64,000 nucleotides of DNA, taken from assembly GCA_013368445.1 (NCBI GenBank), contig JAACJO010000005.1, positions 372,001 to 436,000 of the forward strand, read 5' to 3'. The translations under genes were made by a program, and so were the position numbers. Below are positions 1 to 12,137 of the stretch, in pieces. The stretch is from Leucocoprinus leucothites. Its lineage: Eukaryota; Basidiomycota; Agaricomycetes; Agaricales; Agaricaceae. Below the pieces are notes generated by a model that was given only the letters and a program-made list of their open reading frames with translations, had not been told where the DNA came from and did not search any database. The stretch's first letter is position 1; the number at the start of each line of letters is the position of its first letter.

Positions 1-104
1 TACCAAGCAATCATTCCCATCTCGGACTTCTTATCTTCCCTTTCTCCTTCCCACCCCCATCCAATCAAATCAAGACCCACTAACCAAGAAAAATGCTCTT
101 ACAG

Positions 105-2353
105 AATGGCCACCGACTTGAATCTGCATCGTAAAACTGCTGTCACGAGCCCCGATACGGCAGAAGGCAAAGCTCGCGATGTTGAAGTGCATAATCGCGA
201 ACGGACGTGGATATTATGTTTTTGTTTGGATCGGAGTTTTAGTGCGCAGATGGGAAAGCCACATTCGATTAAGGAGGAGTGAGTGTGATGTTTATTTTCA
301 GCTAGTTGATGGAGCTGACCATGTTTGATCTGTCTGTCTGTGTGCTTGGGTGATGCGCGATTGGCGGTGGTTAGTTACATCATTCGACATGCTGAACAGT
401 GGAGTCGCTCGTCTGTAGCTGTACCTTCGGATTTGTCGATATGTGCTTATGCGGTACGTTTTTCTCTTTCTCTCTTTGATTTCTTCCTATTTCTGTTGAT
501 TTTTCTGTATTCTTTTTGCCTTCTCCGCATTTGCCCCGAATGATCGAGGGTTCTGCCCCTCATGCTTCCCTGGTATTGTTTCCACCCTCATTTCCATTCC
601 CCCTCCCAACCCATTTCCCGAACCCCAGCTCCTGCTTCCTCCGCAATTCCAAGCCGCTTTTATTTCGTTCCGTTCCGAGATTCCGTTCCGCACTTGAGCG
701 GAACATGGACGGTCATGTGGAACTTTGTGGCGTTTTTTTATTTTATCCCCCCCTTCCCCCTTTTCCCACCATCTTCGGGCCAACCTCGTTCCGAAACTTC
801 AATTTCCTTATTGCATACGTTTGCTTGCTGGTGAATATATGATTACTTACTCGATCACGACAGGAACTCCAACGTATCCTTTCGAGAAGTCTTGATTTCC
901 TATACGGCGGCACAGACTCGGCATCGGGATTACAAACACATTGTGATTATTTGCTCGTGATCAAGTCGTTTGAGAGCCAGTTGTTTGCGTGGCGCGAAAA
1001 ATGGTACAGGGCGAGCACTTGGGAAGGTATGATCGAATCCTGGTCCAACTCACCCTTGACGCACTCTCAACACATTTTCGATAGGTGAAACGTCGAAGGA
1101 CTACAAACAACTCGTAGCAACATTCTACTTCAATTATGCCTCTCTCGTTCTCAACTCTTTTGGGTTGCAAAATGCACTTGAGCGTGCACCGGTGGATATT
1201 GGTCATTTCTTTGGGAGGGTCCATTCGAGTGCGATGGCCTGTGCTGTGCTTGTTAGGGATCATTTGGGCCCGAGTGGGTATATGCGGTATTCCCCCGATT
1301 CACATTTTGTGCAGACTTCATATGCTGTTTTGAGTTTACTCAAGGTGCGTTCTCTCTGAGCACCTTTAGCGGAAGTGGTGAGATCTGATTATGGACTAGC
1401 TCGTTCGACCCGAATTCCAAGCATTCCTCGCGGACGAACAAAAGACGCTGTCGCTCGTCAAAGATGTAGCAGATGTCCTAGAAAATATCGCAGCAAGCCC
1501 AACACACACGCCGGCTCTCTACGCCGCGTTCCTTCGTGTGCTTATTTCGGCGAAGTTGGAACCTCAACAAGCTAACCAGACGGATGAGCCAAAGCAGGAT
1601 GAAGGTGATTCAACGACAGACATACGCGCTGATTCGGCTTCTGGCATCTATGAATCTCCTTCGACTAATACGGCCTCTCCACCAGTCCTTAACCCTGCAC
1701 AAGCTTCAAATTCTGATTCAATGTCACCGAATGCTGCTGATGGAACGATGGGGATGGTTTCGCCTTCTGCTGCTACTATTACGAGCGCTACGACCACTAC
1801 AAATGCAAACGTGAACACGATCAACCCGAATTCGCAACTTCAGCAAGCACCGGTGGGGGATACGTCGACAGCGGCGGCGTATTATAATGACCCGCAGAAT
1901 TACTATACGAATGAGTTCAACTTTGAGAGTGAGATGGGGCCTGTGGTTGATATGTCGACGTTCCCGCCTACGATGGCTGCGCCTCCTAATCCTACGGATG
2001 ATGGGCCGATGATGGGTGGATTGACGATGGAGAATATATTGAGTAGTGGGTTCTGGGATAATATGTTGGTTCCTGGTACGTTTTCTCTCTCTCTGATTAC
2101 TATAGATTGGTATGAGGCTGATGTGTGTGTTTTATTTGTAGGGTACAACAGCATGGATGGTCTGAGTGGTGGGTTCGTGTTCGGTGCAGGTGGAAGTGGG
2201 TTGATTACGCCTAGGTTTGGGCTTTCGCCGATGCAGTCGGGTACGAATACGCCTTCGAGAGGACATGGCCAGCATTCGTTGACCCAAAGTACGATAAATG
2301 CGGCGTTCAATCATCATGGACAGTTGAAGGATGGGATTAAAATCGACTCGTAG
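105..2353 (+). CDS. Fungal-specific Zn2Cys6-type transcription factor, C-terminal part (TF copy A, 5' end outside window)
   Basis: Six exons give one open frame: 105-278, 375-453, 864-1026, 1085-1344, 1400-2075, 2142-2353, about 520 residues, ending in TAG. Phases match at every junction and all introns are GT-AG; bases 1-104 are the end of an upstream intron. The first exon holds the motif RERTWILCFCLDRSFSAQMG, typical of the fungal-specific TF domain (Fungal_trans) of binuclear zinc-cluster activators. The later part is Ser/Thr/Asn-rich and probably an activation region. The last intron (66 nt) has no stop, so retention would also stay in frame. The zinc cluster lies upstream of the window; its equivalent is seen in copy D. 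This is the only one of seven TF copies here without visible lesions, so it may be the functional gene. Its regulatory target cannot be read from the sequence. Confidence 0.85.
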
Positions 2354-3114
2354 TTTTTACTGCAATTGTTCACATTTCCCTCTCCTCGTTTTCTCGCTTC
2401 GCATTAGCCCTTTCATCGTGGCGTTTGTCTTGTTTAATCCTATGTTTCCACCTTGGCTCGAGTTTGGATTTTGATCATTGAGTTTTTGTTGTTGTTTTAA
2501 TTACGTTCTTAGTGTATTAGTACGTGCTTGTGTTGGTTCGTGAACCGATATTTTTGTGGAGAAGCAAACTACGATGGCGTGCAGGCATGAGGCAGAATAA
2601 GTCAGGTCGATCTGAAGAGTGCATAGTACATCGTTGTTCTGAGCTGTGGTAGGGGACGTGTTGAGCGTCTAGACGCCTCGTGAACGAGCGGAGACTGGTA
2701 CTAAACTAGTAGTGGTCCAGCAGGTCCACTTGATTTGCTTGAGAAGTTCGAAGTCCGTCTCCTGCGTATTCCATTCTGAGCGCGCTAGAATGCTCTCACC
2801 AACTTGTGCAACCCATTCCTAAGCGACCAACTGCAGTACTCATGATTTGTCGGAAAGATCGACTAAGCGCTACGGCCAACCAGATGTGAGAATCCTCAGC
2901 TGCAGCAGACAGCTCAAAGCGAAAGAGAGTAAAGTAGGTTATCCAACGTGGACGACTCACATTCGCGGACGCAAGGTGCAGAGACTATCAAAACGGAGTA
3001 CGACAAAATATGAACTGAGATTATGTTCGTGGTCATAATTTATTTCTCCTTCCCTGAACTCCAAACCACCGCCTTCTGTAGTTTCTGGGTCTACTGTAGT
3101 CGAAATCTTCGACA
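2354..3114. other. Convergent intergenic spacer, TF-A / NTPase-1
   Basis: This stretch holds the 3' flanks of two convergent genes and no supportable ORF. It is closely similar to 42138-42904, the spacer between TF-D and NTPase-3, and more distantly to the spacers of the other units. It marks the units as segmental copies rather than separate gene duplications. Confidence 0.7.
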
Positions 3115-5702
3115 CTACTCAATATTATTCTCCTTTTCCCACTCCGCAATATCCTTTTCCCACTCGCTATACCGCGACATTTGTGTACTGGTCGGTGGTA
3201 GTGCCGCGTTTAACCAGATGACCTGCCAACGCCACTCGGCGGGCGTATCTCGTAGGCCTTTATCAATGCAAGCAAGGCCCGACTTTGAGCCATTCCCCAC
3301 AATGACAAACCTGACAGTCTTTTCCCCCATATCATCCTGATTAAAGTGAACAACTTAGACAGGCGGGTGACACAGGTGAGGTCCACGTACCAAAGGGTCG
3401 GTCGCCGTGAGGTCCAGAGGTTCAATAGACTTCCCATCTGTCAGAACGGAGAGATGGTGGAGAAGTTTTGGGTCGACTATCTCATCTTCGATTGTGGTTC
3501 GAACAAAGTGGGGACTAGCCCTGGTGTCTCGCGCCTGTTTTGGGATTGTGAAGAGGTGCTAAAGGTAGTTGAAGGTACAGCAAAGGTCACATACCAAGTT
3601 GACTGCGAACATAGGAAAAATATTGCTATCTGTGTACTCGTATCGACCAAGCATCAGACTGAAATCGAAGTCATGAAGTACATTGAACAAATCTGAGTCA
3701 AAAGCATTTCCTTTCGGCACAGTGTCGTATTTGTAGTGCTTAGCCAGTAGCGCACTGTGCTTTTTGAGCGTTTTCCGATCGGGCACGTCATTAAACCATG
3801 CATTGAGCGTGGATTCAGCGTTCTGGTGCTCATTAGCCGTCACAACTAACTCCCTGTTAGAATCAGCGCCTCGAATGATATAGAAAGATGACTCACGAGT
3901 CGAGTTCTTGAATTGGAGAATGAGATTATACCAGTGAAAGGTACATGCTAGCTGACATTGACGAACTTGGTCCTGAGAGACAAAATATCTACCCGATCGC
4001 CGTAAGTTGGTCAGGTAATCACGGAAGGACTTGTGATAAAACCTGAGGCCCCGCTTTGAGGCGTCGTCTGGGGGGGGGATGTCCACGACCGAGTGTAACC
4101 TCTGCATTATACTATAGAAACGGGGCTGGTTGACTCGAAAGAAAAGCCAAAACTCCCTTGTTGTAAGCTTCCTGTGTCCAGTATGTCCTTTGATCCCAAT
4201 GGAGTCTAAGTCATGGGAAAGGAGCACCAGAACCCGCATCACAAGCGGAAATGCACTCTCTGACACCTTGGAGAGGATGCGGGAATAGAATATGTCTAGC
4301 GCTTCCAATGGATTGCCTGCGCTAATCTCGCCCAGCCCACGAAGCATACTCAACAGGGAGATCAGCTGTGCTTCAGGATCTCCAACAGATGGGTCACCAA
4401 CATATCGCTCCGCAACAGAAGCAAACACAAAGTGACCAGATACTTGCTCCAAGATTATCGCAAGATCGGATTCGGATAGCCAGGGGTTATCAACGCTAAC
4501 GCTGATGGTGTCTTGATACTTGTGATGAATCTCCTTGAAGCGACCACGCATAAATCGCTCAACATCGGCACGCGATTGGTTGTCGATGACGAGTTCCTTG
4601 CGTCCACAGACATGCGCGTATTCGAGTCGGGAAAACGTGGATTTGAGATGGCGCTCGGGTCGGCTACAAATCAGCCAGAGGAGCGGCAGGTATGGCTTTT
4701 GTGCAGCTTCCTTGATCAGCCCCACCAGCTGACACTGTGCCTCGTCACCACTGCACTCGTCAAGGCCATCGACGACAATGGCATGAAGAGTCTTGCCGAA
4801 TGGTTGAACTTGATGTGAAGCGAGCTGGAGAAATGGGTCTTCAATGAGCCCTCGAAACTGTACTTCGAGTGTGGCATCGAGAACGGATGGGTCGCTGGCG
4901 AGCTTTCGGGTAATGGCATGTTTATAATGATCGCTATGAATTGCCATCTGATAGGCAATTGTTGGAATGATACGAAGTGGATCTGAACGCTTCTCCCCCT
5001 GAGTGCTTGAGAAGAAGTAAGAAGAAGCAAGGAGCCCTCGGTCTTTAGCAGCCTCGGCAAAGGTCTGAGCAACTGCACTCTTTCCTACGCCTGCAGGGCC
5101 GAATAGCCAGATCATTCTCCGTTCGTGACGTATGTCAAGAAGCCATTTGAGAAGCCCTTCTTGAATAGATGTTCTGGTGCCTGGGTAACAGCGAGGCAGG
5201 GGGTAACGGGCTGCGGAATCAAGGCCAGCCTCTGGTGTTCCTGCACTCCTGAGGCGCTCGAGGACTGACGATCAAGCTTAGCCATCGTCAAGTTTTCCGA
5301 GATGATTCATGGCACGTACCCGGCTGTCCATCCACAATGTATTTGTAATTGTAATTGTAGCTTCGAGAGTCGTAGAAAGATGGATGCGCCATCACAAAAT
5401 CGTGAGCACCAGTAAAAGGGCCAGTCTGGTCACTTGTAGAGGGCTGTGGAAGAGTCATGGGTGGCACATGGACGTCGCCAGCTTTCTGAGACTGAACGGA
5501 CGAGATCACTTCGCCAATTAGTGACCCCAACCCGTTGTTTGTTTCTAGGTAAACAAAAAGGGTGTTAGGGATAATGAACCAAGCACAAGCTTTATCTACA
5601 ATGTACGGGACACTCACTCGGATTCTGTCTACGTTTCTTCCTTGGTCTGGGTTGTTCGGCTACAGGGGGGGGCCTGTGCTTCGGATGATCCAAAGATTGC
5701 AT
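3115..5702 (-). CDS. nwd2-like NACHT STAND NTPase, copy 1
   Basis: Six exons on the minus strand, in order of translation: 5702-5618, 5544-5320, 5264-3897, 3845-3595, 3534-3391, 3336-3115, giving 764 residues with consistent phases and GT-AG introns of 51-73 nt. Exon 3 carries the NACHT core: P-loop GPAGVGKS, Walker B with IVVDGLDEC, and a sensor-like LICSRPERH. Further on is FYHKSFRDYL, a motif of basidiomycete nwd2-like proteins. There are no WD40, TPR or ankyrin repeats. The N-terminal 100 residues match no domain I know, and exon 1 is basic and proline-rich. NACHT ATPases act as oligomerising switches in NLR-like sensing; a role in non-self recognition is inferred. Odd points are a divergent exon 1 (MQSLDHPKHR against MQIVDRLKDG in copies 2 and 3) and a small Asn-Tyr insertion in exon 2. 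Confidence 0.9.
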
Positions 5703-6272
5703 GATGAGTAGTGATTTCGGTTGAAGCGACTCGGAAAATAGCAACGACAGGAAGATATGAGGTGGTAATGGGGGGCAAACGAGCAAGAGAGCTGAATACG
5801 GGATGCTATGGTATATAGGAGAGAAGGCGATGAGTGATTAATTGATCGTAATGGGCCTCGAGGTGTAGGCATGGTGAGGCCCCCGGAATATGCCTATGGA
5901 AGATCGATGGACAGGCTTGAACCGAAAAGCCAGGTACGGCCCGATATAAGTGATTGCGTTGCAGACATAAACCTCCAGAAGACCGCTATCAAACAGCTAC
6001 AACTGCGCTCCGGCCACCAATGCTGACCTTGACGCCTAGCAGGAGGTGGAGGGCCCGTCAGCAGCGACGCCCTAGTCGAAGTGCAGACTGCATGAGCCCG
6101 ATTTGGGGTGGTTTGATCCCGGTACGGACGTTTACTCGCCCAAAAGCCGCAGACACAAGTGGCGAACAGGGTCAATTTTGGGTCGATCTTCTGTAGGCGT
6201 ATGACGGGGTCCTGCGCAGTGTATATATAGCCACACAGCTAACAGCACAGGTTGTTGGTTGGTCCAGCTTCG
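5703..6272. other. NTPase-1 upstream region (repeat-unit segment)
   Basis: Conserved unit segment upstream of the NTPase, also found upstream of copies 2 to 5. Apart from the TATA box and 5' UTR it shows no conserved reading frame. A second TATATA at about 6219-6226 is conserved in several units and might serve a divergent transcript. Homology with 45480-46030 stops at 6272, where an insertion begins. Confidence 0.55.
5812..5817 (-). promoter_or_regulatory. TATA-like box of NTPase-1
   Basis: TATATA on the minus strand lies 110 bp upstream of the ATG. The same box sits 108-110 bp upstream of the ATG in copies 3, 4 and 5, which supports it as the core promoter. Confidence 0.5.
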
Positions 6273-6311
6273 TCAGCGCTCACTCAGGCTTGATAAACGA
6301 GACGTCTAAAA

Positions 6312-6408
6312 GGTTGGGCTGGAGGGACGCGTTAGCGTGCCGGACCGCGAAGCGAGGAGCCGCTTACCCAAATCAAATACCGTGGCTCCGCGAGCCACCA
6401 GCCCAACC
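6312..6408. repeat. Inverted-repeat element with internal hairpin
   Basis: Perfect 11-bp inverted repeats, GGTTGGGCTGG (6312-6322) and CCAGCCCAACC (6398-6408), enclose a CpG-rich core. Just inside the right arm is a perfect 7-bp stem with a 3-nt loop (GTGGCTC CGC GAGCCAC, 6382-6398). It lies near the left end of the inserted block and could be a structured terminal or subterminal region, or a tiny MITE. Confidence 0.55.
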
Positions 6409-6780
6409 CAAAAACGGCCTGCTTTAACGACCGGTAGCCTGTGTGCTGGTTGCTTTACTGGCCTTACCTGACCATCGCTCTCAGGCCTATCAAAGTTGGA
6501 GTCACCCGCTCACACGGTTATTAGGCAAATCAAACTGCTGGAGCCCATATCCTCGCCAGTGGCCACTAATAAATGATGATGGAAACTAGGTCAATCTCGG
6601 AGGACACAATGCCTTCGGAGGGTGGAAGACTCATAGAAGAAGAAAAGATTTGATCCCACTGCACGTCTGTGAGCTCCGCAATGCTGGTTAAATGCATTCC
6701 AATAGATGATAGATGTGGCTCAACAACTTGACGGAAATACAGGTCCGATCGTTGGTAGGGCGTGTGCAGCATGGAAACCA

Positions 6781-6803
6781 TTTTTTTTTTTTTTTTTTTT
6801 TTT
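6781..6803. repeat. Poly(T) tract, 23 bp
   Basis: Uninterrupted run of 23 T within the unknown insertion. It could be the poly(A) end of a minus-strand retroposed sequence, but no parent sequence is recognisable. Confidence 0.8.
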
Positions 6804-8263
6804 GCCACATCTTGAAGAAGGGATTGAGTTCTCGCATTAGACACGAGAAGAGACCTCAAGTCTTCCTCATAAATAAGTAAGAGCTCCTTCAGGGGCCTGG
6901 TAACTAATCCTAAGCCAACCTCCAGTAATCAGAGAGTATACTTGCCCTATCTGGACCTCATTAAGATTGTTGTGTCATAACCAGATATGATCGCTGCACA
7001 AGGACAAGATGGTATTCATTTGGTAGTAGCTCACAGCGAAAGCCTGTCATCATCCTACATCAATAATTGAACTGATCTAATTCCTGTAGCTGGAAACTGC
7101 CCATTCGAAGACACAGGGAAGCAACGAGAACTCGGAATATATATATACATATATATAGACGAAAGATGTGGGTGGGGATCGTCTATCAACACCTCAATTG
7201 ATAGGGGTTCGACAACCTCAAAAGTATCTTGCATCATTATTAATTTATCATATTCCTTACTTGGGAGTGACAACATCTCAAGGATCAAGCACTGATATTG
7301 GTGCCACCCCAGGTCCCAATGGATTATATGGAATGACAAGTGTTTGACCTGACATATGCTCTTTATGGGCTTGCAGAGCGAGAAGTAGAAAGGTGTGACA
7401 CCGAGAATGTTGAATGTGGTGTTCTCTTCTCGTTGCCCCTGGGTCCATCAGTGGCCTATACATGTGATGACGATCACCTGAACACAGTGGGGACACGCAT
7501 CCCTTCTTGGGATCTCATATGCCACTGCTTATGCTGCTGCCTACACTAAGACAATGGGTACATCTTACTTGATTTGATTTGATTTATTTCCTGGCTGATG
7601 GACAGTTGCAGCTTTACTTCACTTTATCCAGTCAATATTTACCTAGGGCGACAACTTGTGAGGCTATGAAGAGCTTTATGAGACTGAATTACAAACACCA
7701 ATTCCTTGGCTCCCAAGGTTCTCCCACATCTCCTGGGATGGTGGACTGGGTGCATCGAGTCTGGACCTTTGGAAATGTGTTCGAAATCGATTCATCTTCC
7801 ATAGAAACCATATCTGGCATTGCTCCAAATGATGAGGGCAATGAGTTTGGGGTGTTGAGCATGGTGAGTGTTCATTTGCTACAAGTAGTAACAGAGGCGA
7901 CCTGGGTCTACAATCAACATTATGAATCAATTACTCATTCTGCACTAATGGGTGAGTCCCACTGAGGAGCTGGTTAAGAGGGGACTTGTGCACTGGCCAC
8001 AATGATGATCATATACTGAGGCCTGGGTAACGTGGCACTGCCACAAATGATCTATCTGCAAGCTGTGTGCATCGGCAATATGGCTGGGCCACCCTATCTG
8101 GCTGGGGTGGCATATGTGATTTCAATCCTCATGGTACATAGAGTTAGGGAGCTTATCAAGGCAGTTGGGCTATATGATGCTTATGTCCACTGACAGAAGT
8201 GACTGAAACACAAGGGATTATAACTGAACACAGATCATAGCACAATCAGTACAGTTGATCATA

Positions 8264-9856
8264 CAGTGGCTCAAAAAACTGTCCCAATGTTTTCGCATTT
8301 TGGACATATTTGCTAATACCAGGGCAGATATATGGCCTAGCATCCTGAAAATATTCACACAGGTACCTTGACATATTGGGAGCATATATTCCCATGATCA
8401 CATGACCTTGTCCATCAATGAATTATTAATGAATTATCAAAAATATCTACTCATTGGGACAGTTTTTTGACCCTCTGTTATCTACCTACTCAATACTTTG
8501 TATGACCTCCTCTTGCCCTGACAACTGCCTCAATCCTTCTGGGCATGGTTTCTATCAGCCTTTGGCACCTTTCTGCTGGAATCTTATTCCACTCCTCTAC
8601 TAGCCTCTCCCACAATTCAAATACTCCCTTGGGTGGTCTTTCATATGCCTTCAGCTGGTCCTTCAGATAGGTCCAGAGGTGTTCAATGGGATTTAGGTCA
8701 GGGGATTGTGCAGGGCATGATAGAACTTGAATGTTGTTGTCCACAAACCATTGTTGTCCCAGTTTTGAGGTGTGTTTTGGGTCATTATCCTGCTGGAATA
8801 TCCTCTCCTCCTCCTCCATCTCCAACTTTTCAAAGCTTTCCACCACCCCATTGTCCAAAATCTCGCAGTATTTCACTGCATCCATATTCTCTTGAACCTC
8901 AATCAGCTTTCCTACCCCATTCCACCCCATACACCCCCACACCATCATGTTACCACCTCCTCCATGTTTGACAGTAGAGAGAGTGGTCCTATCTGACAGT
9001 GGTTCCCCCCTCTCCTTCCAGGTATACACCTTTCCATCTGACCCAATCCTGTTGATCTTTGTTTCATCTGTCCACAACACCCTCTTCCAGTCCTCCACTG
9101 TCCAATTCCTATGTTCATGTGCAGAGTCAAGGCATTCCTCACAATGTTACTTTTTGAGTAGAGGTCATTTGATCTTGGTTACAGAGCAAAATCCATTATC
9201 CTGAAGGGTATTTCTGACAGTTTGGGGTGTGACAGGGTCAGACCAAGTAGAGTTAATGAAATTTGTAGCCTGGACAGCATTATCTAGCTTTCCAGAGGTT
9301 ATTTGGTGAATTATTGCTTTTTTATCATGAGGAGAAAGCTTGGAAGGACGTCCTCCCTTGTTGTTTTCCTTGTCCCCATCAACTTCTTTAGTGATCCTCC
9401 CAACAGTAGACTTGCCTAGACCAGTTTTATGTTCAATATGGTACAAGGAATAGCCATCTTTGAGAAGAGAAGTAACTTGGGAGTATTAGGTAGAGGAGAT
9501 AGCTTTCATGATGTAGTGGCAGGAAGAAAGACAGTTGTAGCCATCTCAACATGTCAACCAAGGTCACATGATCTTGTTTGCTACTCCCACACCTGCCCTG
9601 ATGCTCCCCTGGCATGTTACAAGGTAGATACTGGGAGGCTGACAGGGGGTCAAAAAACTGTCCCAATGAGTAGATATTTTTAATAATTCATTACTAATTC
9701 ATTGATGGACAAGGTCATGTGATCATGGGAATATATGCTCCCAATATGTCAAGGTACCTGTGTGAATATTTTCAGGATGCTAGGCCATATATCTGCCCTG
9801 GTATTAGCAAATATGTCCAAAATGCGAAAACATTGGGACAGTTTTTTGAGCCACTG
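8264..9856 (-). mobile_element. Tc1-like DNA transposon, copy 1 (inactivated)
   Basis: A 1593-bp element with long inverted terminal regions starting CAGTGGCTCAAAAAACTG and ending in its complement, flanked by TA duplications (8262-8263 and 9857-9858). It has exactly the same length as the intact copy at 24037-25629. Each inverted end extends to an inner repeat of GGGACAGTTTTTTGACC next to the coding part. Confidence 0.93.
8490..9509 (-). pseudogene. Tc1-family transposase, inactivated by nonsense changes
   Basis: It aligns over its full length (1020 nt) with the intact transposase at 24384-25403, without indels that shift frame, but has at least three premature stops. CAA became TAA near codon 8, CGA became TGA at 9165-9167, and CGA became TAA about six codons later. 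Two of the three arise at CpG sites, as expected from deamination of methylated cytosine. The catalytic motifs WTDETK, QQDNDPKH and SPDLNPIEHLW are still readable. Confidence 0.92.
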
Positions 9857-10187
9857 TAGATGACTTGATTGGCAACCATTTGCTGGTGTGAGCACTAGCT
9901 CGAAAACAGGTTTTGTAAACATCTGGCTTCCAGTGGCCAGCTATTAGCACAATATCTGGTTTATCTTCTTGGATAGACGATTGGAGGCTCTGCTTATGAG
10001 AGATGAGCATCTGAGGAATCTCCCTAGTCATGCCCCTGACCAGTACCACTGATGCTCTTCATGGATGTGTCCTTGTCACGGGCCATACCCTGCCAAGCCA
10101 GTCAGATGAACATATCCCTGAAGACTCTCTGCAAATTGGTGGTTATTGCTACTAAATGAGAATAATCAACTGAAGAAATGGGGGATG
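9857..10187. other. Unknown insertion, segment between Tc1 copy 1 and the solo LTR
   Basis: Part of the unknown inserted block. No supportable gene, RNA or repeat seen. Confidence 0.4.
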
Positions 10188-10884
10188 TGTTATAAACGTC
10201 GACCTGATTGACGCTCATTGTGACTTAATCATCCTAGACGCCGACACAGCCACCAGGACCGAGACTGCGATTCTAGATTGGGAAGAATACATTGGAAAGT
10301 TTGATATAGAAGAAGAACGATTCAATGTCGATTGGGATGAGTATAATTGGGCGGACGTTATTAAGAGGATCAGGAGGAACGGTTTCACTGTTTGATTGTT
10401 ATGGACTAACAGGATTGATTAACAGACAATGATGGTTTCATGGACATCGCGTTTGGATTTGAACTATTAAACATCTAACTATGATAGCTATTACATCGGC
10501 GGACAGATACGTATTTATCAGAATCGTGATAGTGATTTTCGGACTTGTAGTTGTAGTTTCATAGTTTGATATCGTTTCGTCTAGTTAGTATTTAAGGACT
10601 TGTATTTGGAAGATTAAACACAAGTTTAATCTTTCCTTTGTTTCCCGGACTACTTGTGTTTACTTGCCCTGCCTTGAATTCACTTGTATCATTGTTGTTG
10701 TCTCGAACCTTGCGCTACCTTAGACTTACCTCAAGTCTTCTTGGCCTTCTCTTACTGAGCTTTCGAGAATACTCAAGCTTATTAATTGAAGTAGGTTAAA
10801 GACCAGTTAGCCGCTGTCTTACGTAACCCAATCACGTGTTGTGACACGTGACGTTACTAGGCACTCTGACTGTAAATCTTAACA
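10188..10884 (+). repeat. Solo LTR (697 bp) of the Ty3/gypsy family
   Basis: It starts TGTTATAAACGTCGACCTG and ends CTGTAAATCTTAACA, the same length and sequence class as the two LTRs of the element at 21758-32154. The flanks GGATG (10183-10187) and GGATG (10885-10889) form a perfect 5-bp target-site duplication, so it arose by LTR-LTR recombination after a genuine insertion. Its first 207 bp stay open in one frame. Confidence 0.95.
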
Positions 10885-11846
10885 GGATGTGTCGTGGCAG
10901 GATCAAATGTATAGATCAACTACCAAGGACTAAGCTTGACTTGGCCACTGCAGCTCTACACGGGGTGCCACTGCTGAGACTGCAGGAGTGGGAAGAAGTA
11001 CTGGTTGGAGCAAATTGCAAGCAATCTGCAGGGGGGGGCACAGCAGAAGCAGAATCATAATCCACTGGGGGGCCTGTTTGCTCCTGGCCTCAGAAATAAG
11101 GAGTGCCATGAGCTTGCCAGCGGCTGTGACAGCCACCTCGAAGGGGATTACCCAATCACTGTTTCTCGAGGAAGTGAAGGAATCATTCGAACTTACACTG
11201 AAGCAGCCCTGGATGGGCTGCCAGACTGTACTCAGGTAATCCTTACTGGCTGTAGAACAACCTGGCTACAATGATAGACAAGGTATAGCTGTTCACAGAC
11301 AAGTGTAGATGAGCCTTGCTCACATAGGCTAGCTCATGAAGATGCATGCCATACTCCATAGTTACTTACCACTTGTGTCATCACAAGATCCTAAGACTGA
11401 CAAGAGGCAACTCTGCATTGCATTCATGCAGTCATCCACATGTATCTTTTTTTTTTTTTTTTTTTTTTTTTTTTCATTTCATGTTCAACTATGGCTGACA
11501 TGCCACACCAGTTCTATAGCATGGTGTTTCTATCATCATATACATCTACCAAAATGGCTAACAGCAAAGATAATTTGGCTATCAATGAAAAAACCTAGGG
11601 TTCGGGTGCACTGCTCTGGCAGTTGGGTGGTGCAGTCGACCTGCACGAGCCATAATCACTCTTCTGTGTGACTGAGATGATCCATGGAGGGGAGGGGGCT
11701 GTAACAAGTATTGACAAGTGAATTGTCTGACTATTACTGGGTGGTCATTCAGCTTGGCAAGTCTACATGACCACTAACCTGCAAGCATCCACTGTAATGC
11801 TCCCTTGCAGTGTATCAATGGCCCCAGCTGTTCCAGCTGTGTCAAA
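10885..11846. other. Unknown insertion, segment after the solo LTR
   Basis: Only short overlapping ORFs without recognisable domains, and a 28-bp poly(T) run at 11447-11474. Nothing else supportable. Confidence 0.4.
11447..11474. repeat. Poly(T) tract, 28 bp
   Basis: Uninterrupted T run inside the unknown insertion. Confidence 0.8.
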
Positions 11847-11848
11847 GA

Positions 11849-12118
11849 AAAGCCTTCAGTTCAGTGAGTGGTGGTCCCTGGCCTCTCAACTGATGAGCCT
11901 TCAGCTCAGTGAGTGGTGGCCTTTGGCCTCTTAAAGAAGAGTCCTCAGCTCTAACATTGGAGGCCTTCAGCCAATTAAATGAAGCACCATCAGTTTGAAT
12001 ACTGGAGGCCTTCAACCATGCGAACAAAGAGCCCTCAGCTCAAACATTGGAGGCCTTCAGCCAAATAAATGAAGAGCCTTCAGCTCAATCATTGGAGGCC
12101 TTCAGCCCATTATATGAA
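11849..12118. repeat. 45-bp minisatellite, about six units
   Basis: Four units of exactly 45 bp (11939-11983, 11984-12028, 12029-12073, 12074-12118) share the core TTGGAGGCCTTCAGCC. They are preceded by a 44-bp unit (11895-11938) and a more divergent one. The period is a multiple of three, so the minus strand reads as a 15-residue repeat, but no start, domain or wider ORF supports coding. Confidence 0.85.
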
Positions 12119-12120
12119 AA

Positions 12121-12137
12121 GGGGGGGGGGGGGGGGG
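12121..12137. repeat. Poly(G) tract, 17 bp
   Basis: Run of 17 G directly after the minisatellite. Confidence 0.8.

Noticed and set aside
7579..7965. 128-codon plus-strand ORF in the unknown insertion
   Set aside because: No recognisable motif, no neighbouring exons and no second copy in the window to test it. Too weak to call a gene.
8633..8971. Open frames antisense to the Tc1 transposases (also 24922-25260)
   Set aside because: Mirror images of the transposase coding region; the same antisense frame appears in both Tc1 copies for that reason.
11849..12118. CRISPR array
   Set aside because: Repeats are directly adjacent, diverged and without unique spacers, and the organism is a fungus. 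It is a minisatellite.
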